Positions 59,869 through 64,000 of a stretch of DNA of 64,000 bases are shown piece after piece. Every line of letters begins with the position of its first letter. Positions within the stretch are counted from its first letter, which is position 1. The stretch lies in NCBI GenBank assembly GCA_023150555.1, contig JAKLKQ010000018.1, forward strand, positions 47,220 through 111,219, read 5' to 3'. A program made the position numbers and the translations under genes. The DNA comes from Planctomycetota bacterium (lineage in GTDB: Bacteria; Planctomycetota; SZUA-567; H5-PLA8). The notes beneath the pieces were generated by a model that ran no database searches, had not been told where the DNA came from, and saw only the letters and a list, made by a program, of their open reading frames with translations.

Positions 59869-61194
59869 ATGAATTCGGAAGACGGAAACTATACCATCAT
59901 TCTCAGGGGCAGGTTCGCGGGCAAGGATCGCGCCGTTGCCAAGGCGCTCTCCGAGGTCTTCGGCCTCTCCGATGCCTGGGGCCTCCAGGTCGTCGGCGGT
60001 TCGCCCATCACGCTGCTCGCTTACCTGAACCCCAACCAGGCGCAGGCGGTCTACAACCAACTGCTTCCCGTCGAAGCCGCCGGCTGCCGGTTCCTCGTGC
60101 AAGAAGGTCTGGACCGCTCCATTCCCGCCGTGAGCTGGAAGGACGACCCTGTCGTCGCCGGCAAGCCGCTCAGCGAGTACCTCAACGCCACGGTCGCAGC
60201 CCCGCCCGTCGCGCCCGCGGCCGGCCCCGCGCCGGAAGCCGCCACGCCCGCGGCCGGCGGCGCGATGCTGGCCTGCCCGCATTGCGGCAAGCCCGTGGCG
60301 CTGCAGCGCGGCCCCGGCGGACCGAAGCTGGTTCCGGCGGCGCTGGGTCCGGCGCCGATTCCCGTTCCGAAACCCGGCGGCGTGGCCCTGCCGGCGCCTA
60401 TGCCGATTTCGGTTCCGGGTGCGCAGCCGCCCAAGCAGGCGACGCCCCGCGCCCCCGCGAAGGACATCGCACCCGGCGGCCGTTCGCCTCAAGCGCCCAA
60501 GGCTGTTCCGGCGCCTGCACCCGCCGCGCCGCCCGCGCCCGCACTACCGCGCCAACTGCCCGTGGGTCCACCCGATCCGCCCGCGCCGGCGTTCGAGCCG
60601 CTCGATATCGACGGCCTCGAGGAACTCGCGCCGGGCTCCGCGCCCCGCGTTCCGTTGCCGGACGTGCCCGTCGTGGAGTCCGACCTTCAGCCGTTAACCT
60701 TCCCCAAGGCCGCCAAGGCGCCCTCGGGTTCGGACCCGCGGCTGAACGCGCCGATCACGCTCGAGGATTTCGAGGCGGGGCTGGGCGAGTTCGAGCCGCA
60801 GGACAGCGAGACCGATCTGCCGTCGCCGGAAGACGTCGCCGGTGCGGTGGAAGAAGAGGAAGCCTCGTCCGAGAACGTGCGCCAGGTGCGGCAGTCGGGC
60901 CGCGGGCGCAAGGCCTCGGGCGGCGTTCCGATGGGCGCCTCCGCCGGCACCCTGGACCGCGTGCAGAAGGAAGACCCCGACGCGCTCTGTTCGATCTTCA
61001 TCGGCAAGAACAACAACCCGCAGGTGCACGAGCTGATCGCCGAGATCCAGGGCATCACGGTCGAAGAAGCCCAGCGCCTGTGCCAGAAGGTCATCGTGCC
61101 CGTCGTGAAGGACATCCCCGTCGGCGAAGCCGACGCGATCCGCGAACGATTCCGCGAAGTCAACGTCAACCCGCGCGTGACGCTCAAGCGTTGA
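59869..61194 (+). CDS. Protein with two L7/L12-CTD-like ends, a CPxCG motif and a Pro/Ala linker
   Basis: A 441-residue protein not recognised as a known family. The N-terminal 80 residues (YTIILRGRFAGKDRAVAKALSEVFGLSDAWGLQVV...AQAVYNQLLPVEAAGCRFLVQ) and the C-terminal 60 (HELIAEIQGITVEEAQRLCQKVIVPVVKDIPVGEADAIRERFREVNVNPRVTLKR) each resemble the C-terminal domain of ribosomal protein L7/L12. Between them are LACPHCGKPVALQRG (a lone CxxC), a long Pro/Ala linker (about 135-250) and an acidic region (about 250-330). The next gene is an AraC regulator 12 nt downstream, likely cotranscribed. Role unknown; possibly an adaptor. Confidence 0.65.
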   Translation: MNSEDGNYTIILRGRFAGKDRAVAKALSEVFGLSDAWGLQVVGGSPITLLAYLNPNQAQAVYNQLLPVEAAGCRFLVQEGLDRSIPAVSWKDDPVVAGKPLSEYLNATVAAPPVAPAAGPAPEAATPAAGGAMLACPHCGKPVALQRGPGGPKLVPAALGPAPIPVPKPGGVALPAPMPISVPGAQPPKQATPRAPAKDIAPGGRSPQAPKAVPAPAPAAPPAPALPRQLPVGPPDPPAPAFEPLDIDGLEELAPGSAPRVPLPDVPVVESDLQPLTFPKAAKAPSGSDPRLNAPITLEDFEAGLGEFEPQDSETDLPSPEDVAGAVEEEEASSENVRQVRQSGRGRKASGGVPMGASAGTLDRVQKEDPDALCSIFIGKNNNPQVHELIAEIQGITVEEAQRLCQKVIVPVVKDIPVGEADAIRERFREVNVNPRVTLKR

Positions 61195-61206
61195 TCGGCA
61201 GCGCCC

Positions 61207-62034
61207 ATGCGCGCCGTCCTCGATTACCTCGACCGACTTCTTACCGGCCGCCTGCGCGTGCTCTCCGTGCAGACGCACCGCTTTCGCGCCGGGCAGGCCC
61301 TGGCGCAGGGCGTCGCCGAGAGCGACCGCCTGATCCTCGCGCGTTCGGGTACGCTGTCGTACCGCGTCGAAGGGCGCGGCTTTGCGCTGCGGCGCGGCAT
61401 GATGCTGCTGGTGCCGGCCGGCACGCGGCGGTCGTGGCGCGTACCGCCGCGGCATGCCTTCGAGATGTCCTGGGTGGTTTTCGAGGCCGCTGCGGAGCTG
61501 AAACTTCCGCTCAGCCACCTGCTGCTGCCGCGCTGCGATCTGGCGCTGGAGGCCGCGGCTTTCGAGCGCCTCTTTCAGTTCCACGCCGCCGCGGGCCGCC
61601 GCCATAGCCTGCGCATGGAGGGCGAACTGAAAGCGGTGCTCGCGCGCTTCCTCTCGCAGTGCGCCGAACAGGGCGCGAAGGAACCCGCCGCCGAAGCCTC
61701 CCGTCCGGGCTTCGGCAGCGGCGCCGCCGGGCGCGCGATGGCGTACCTGAGCCGCAACTTCCGCGAAGCCGACGCGCTGCGCGGCCTGCCGGAGCGCGTC
61801 GGCTTGAGCGCCAACCACTTCCGCCTGGTCTTCAAGCGCGCGGTGGGCATGAGCGCCCGAAAGTACCTGACCAGCCTGCGCATGAAGGCCGCGCGCGTGT
61901 ACCTGCAGGAGACGGGCATGGCGATCAAGGAGATCGCCCGGGCCGTCGGCTACCGCGACGCCCTGTACTTCTCCCGCCACTACCGCGCGCACTGGAAGTC
62001 CTCGCCCAGCAAGGATCGTGTGTTTCGTCCATAA
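61207..62034 (+). CDS. AraC-family transcriptional regulator
   Basis: A 275-residue regulator. A cupin-type sensor (SDRLILARSGTLSYRVEGRGFALRRGMMLLVPAGTRRSWRVPPRHAFEMSWVVFEA) precedes the AraC DNA-binding domain (about 175-270): LPERVGLSANHFRLVFKRAVGMSARKYLTSLRMKAARVYLQETGMAIKEIARAVGYRDALYFSRHYRAHW. It ends 92 nt before the FAD oxidoreductase and is 12 nt after the L12-like protein, so it may control both. The inducer is not known. Confidence 0.9.
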   Translation: MRAVLDYLDRLLTGRLRVLSVQTHRFRAGQALAQGVAESDRLILARSGTLSYRVEGRGFALRRGMMLLVPAGTRRSWRVPPRHAFEMSWVVFEAAAELKLPLSHLLLPRCDLALEAAAFERLFQFHAAAGRRHSLRMEGELKAVLARFLSQCAEQGAKEPAAEASRPGFGSGAAGRAMAYLSRNFREADALRGLPERVGLSANHFRLVFKRAVGMSARKYLTSLRMKAARVYLQETGMAIKEIARAVGYRDALYFSRHYRAHWKSSPSKDRVFRP

Positions 62035-62126
62035 GTGCGTTGTCCATCTCCATAGCCAAGCGCCTGCTCATCGGGGTAGTATCCGGTATCGAAAGATCCA
62101 TACCGGACCCGGAGATCCCATCCGCC

Positions 62127-63638
62127 ATGAAGCCCTTCAATCCCTTGCAGCCGACGCCCAACACCGACGCGCCGCCCATGCCCCTGCCGGACTTCCTGCC
62201 CCAGGCGTCCGCCAACGATACGCTGGAAGAACCCGCGCGGAAGATCCCCGTCGTCGCCGAGGCCGACGTCGCGGTGCTGGGCGGAGGGCCCGCCGGCGTG
62301 ATGGCCGCCGTCGCCGCCGCGCGCAACGGCGCTCGCGTGCTGCTGGTCGAACGCCAGGCCTACTTCGGCGGCATGGCCACCGCCGCCAACGTCAACATCT
62401 GGCACCAGCTCTGGTCCCTGGACCTTTCCACGCAGGTGATCGGCGGGCTGCCCGAGGAGATCCTGCTGCGGTTGTACAAGATGAACGCGGTGCGCAACCG
62501 GCGCGAGGACCGCAAAGGCCCGTTCACGATCTGCAGCGAGTCGGCCAAGCTCGCCTTCGACGACATGGTGGTGGGTTCCGGCGTGAAGGTGATGCTGCAC
62601 GCGTGGCTGGCCGCCGCGGTGCGCGACGAACAGGGCCGCGTGACGGCCGCAATCGTGGAGAGCAAGTCGGGACGAGGCGCGGTCCGCGCGCGCGTCTTCG
62701 TCGACTGCACCGGCGATGCCGACCTGTGCGCGCGAGCCGGCGGCGCGACCCGCGTCGGCGATCCGAAGGGCCGCTGCCAGCCGCCGACGCTCTGCTTCCG
62801 CCTCGGCGGTCTGGACCTCGACAAGGCCGCCGCCGCGGGCGTGAACGACAAGGTCATCCAGGGCAAGCTCTTCGCCGACACCATGGACTACAACGGCGGC
62901 AAGTACCCCACGACGTTGTGGTGCGCGCGCAGCGTCTGGCGCAGCGACGAGTTGATGCTGGCCGGCACGCGCGTGCCGGGCGTCAACTGCGCCGAGACCG
63001 CCGACTTCACGCGCGCGGAGATCGAGGCGCGCTACCAGATGCGCTGGGTGATGGAGAAGCTGCGCGCGTTTCCCGGCTACGAGAACTTCTATCTGGTGGA
63101 CGTCGGCGCGCAGATCGGCGTGCGCGAGACGCGGCGCATCCTGGGCGATTACCAGGTCACCGAGCGCGAGCTGCTGGAGGGCGTGCGCTTCCACGACACC
63201 ATCGCGCAGGGCGTTTACCCCGTCGATATCCACAACCCCGACGGCGACGGGATCGTCTTCCGGCATCTGGACGGGCGCGAGGTCGAAGTCGCCGGCAACG
63301 GTACGGTGCGGAAGTGCCGCTGGGACGGCCAGCCGGACGGCGCCACGCCGCGCGACACCACCTGTTGGTGCCTGCCCTACCGCTCGCTGCTGCCCCAGGG
63401 CCTGAGCAACGTGCTCGTGGCCGGACGCTGCGCCAGCGCCACGCACGAGGCCGCCGGCGCGCTGCGCGTGATGATCAACGCGATGAGCTTCGGACAGGCG
63501 GCGGGCACCGCCGCGGTGCTGGCCGCGCGAGACCACGGCGGTCGCGTGCGCGACGTCGCCGTTCCGGTGCTGCGCGAACGCCTGATGTGCGACGGCGTGC
63601 CGCTGCTGCCGGTCAACGAGGCCGTCGCGGCGGACTAG
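62127..63638 (+). CDS. FAD-dependent oxidoreductase (FAD_oxidored family)
   Basis: A 503-residue flavoprotein. The dinucleotide-binding motif is DVAVLGGGPAGVMAAVAAARNGARVLLVER (about residues 50-79), followed by YFGGMATAANVNIW, ARVFVDCTGDADLCARAGG and the C-terminal NVLVAGRCASATHEAAGALRVMINAMSFGQAAGTAA. This group is widespread in Planctomycetota, often among sugar-degradation genes; the substrate is unknown. No signal peptide is seen. A weak GGAG lies about ten bases upstream. The AraC gene immediately before suggests regulated expression. Confidence 0.92.
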   Translation: MKPFNPLQPTPNTDAPPMPLPDFLPQASANDTLEEPARKIPVVAEADVAVLGGGPAGVMAAVAAARNGARVLLVERQAYFGGMATAANVNIWHQLWSLDLSTQVIGGLPEEILLRLYKMNAVRNRREDRKGPFTICSESAKLAFDDMVVGSGVKVMLHAWLAAAVRDEQGRVTAAIVESKSGRGAVRARVFVDCTGDADLCARAGGATRVGDPKGRCQPPTLCFRLGGLDLDKAAAAGVNDKVIQGKLFADTMDYNGGKYPTTLWCARSVWRSDELMLAGTRVPGVNCAETADFTRAEIEARYQMRWVMEKLRAFPGYENFYLVDVGAQIGVRETRRILGDYQVTERELLEGVRFHDTIAQGVYPVDIHNPDGDGIVFRHLDGREVEVAGNGTVRKCRWDGQPDGATPRDTTCWCLPYRSLLPQGLSNVLVAGRCASATHEAAGALRVMINAMSFGQAAGTAAVLAARDHGGRVRDVAVPVLRERLMCDGVPLLPVNEAVAAD

Positions 63639-64000
63639 TGGAAGGCTCCAGGATTCAGGAATCTGGGATCAGGGGTGGAACGCCTTCGGCGCGCTTCTTG
63701 GAATTATCCGTGAACGCGTGAGTATTTCCAAAGAGGGTGCCGCAAGGCACACCTTCCCTGCAGCCTGAATCCTCAAGCCTGATTCCTGCTATTTATTCAT
63801 TTGTTCATTCAGTCATTTAATCATTGATTTTAAATGCAATGAGAAAATGAGCCGATGGCCAAATCTTCAATTCGTTCCCATCGTCGCCTCCAATCCGCAA
63901 TCCGAACTCCGCAATCCGCAATCGTACTGCGGTGCCTGTCCCGGGCCCCCGCCTATAGACACATCCTGGCGAAGGGGCGCGGCCTTCCGCGGTGCGCTGC
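63639..64000. repeat. Gene-free end of window rich in word-like repeats
   Basis: No supported gene. It holds a pair of inverted words near 63649-63675 (GGATTCAGGAATCTGGGATCAGG) and 63763-63790 (CTGAATCCTCAAGCCTGATTCCTG), a run of ATTCATTT/GTTCATTCAGTCATTT words at 63791-63831, and an AATCCGC run at 63891-63923. These are the same word families as elsewhere in the window. Confidence 0.55.

Overview
The window is a high-GC bacterial chromosome segment. The gene content looks like Planctomycetota or a related PVC-type lineage: a eukaryote-like Ser/Thr kinase with leucine-rich and Sel1 repeats, ECF sigma factors fused to membrane-anchored outer domains, DUF4159 and BatA/DUF58 proteins, FG-GAP/UnbV and HEAT-repeat secreted proteins, squalene-hopene cyclase, sugar-processing enzymes, and many predicted secreted proteins of unknown role. 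This assignment rests on gene content alone; no rRNA or tRNA gene was seen.

Layout. 1-5.1 kb: a sulfite-oxidase-like molybdoenzyme and a 1443-residue kinase-LRR-Sel1 protein. 5-12.3 kb: nucleoside hydrolase, squalene-hopene cyclase behind a structured leader, a secreted Sel1-like protein, an unknown protein with a TTG start, and an SGNH hydrolase. 12.4-17.1 kb: a degenerate E2-type acyltransferase directly downstream of an ECF sigma-TM fusion, then a HEAT-repeat protein. 17.2-21.2 kb: a divergent PadR regulator/radical SAM pair, an AT-rich gap and a ChrA transporter. 21.6-26.7 kb: a membrane glycosyltransferase coupled to a secreted PA14 protein. 26.8-32.6 kb: sugar phosphate isomerase, Gfo/Idh/MocA oxidoreductase, the second ECF sigma-TM fusion, a DUF2892 protein and a GH28-type protein. 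32.7-36.1 kb: a frameshifted small gene, fatty acid desaturase, histidine kinase and STAS protein. 36.6-38.4 kb: rpsL-rpsG without fusA/tuf, a terminator and a YHS-type secreted protein. 38.6-43.6 kb: lipoproteins, a membrane protein and a prenyltransferase-fold protein with two DUF4159 domains. 43.66-43.98 kb: a 275-bp element packed with hairpins between perfect 16-bp terminal inverted repeats. 44-48.4 kb: AraC/PhyH divergent pair, a PGPGW protein and a UroD-like protein. 48.6-54.5 kb: a Tyr/His-rich secreted protein, the DUF58-BatA pair, a CxxC protein and a secreted alpha/beta hydrolase. 54.6-63.6 kb: unknown and lipoproteins, an FG-GAP/UnbV protein, MOSC, a protein with two L7/L12-CTD-like ends, an AraC regulator and an FAD oxidoreductase.

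Themes. Sugar metabolism (nucleoside hydrolase, isomerase, Gfo/Idh/MocA, GH28, PhyH with AraC regulators) is scattered as single genes or pairs. Membrane and lipid functions (hopanoid cyclase, desaturase) are separate loci. The most distinctive feature is the pair of paralogous sigma factors that carry their own transmembrane anchor and an outer beta-sandwich-like domain, with no anti-sigma gene beside them. The intergenic DNA holds several families of short word-like repeats, such as runs of AATCCGC, TCTGTG, AGCTGAA and TGACAAA. Two clear intrinsic terminators and a few AT-rich promoter-like boxes are visible.
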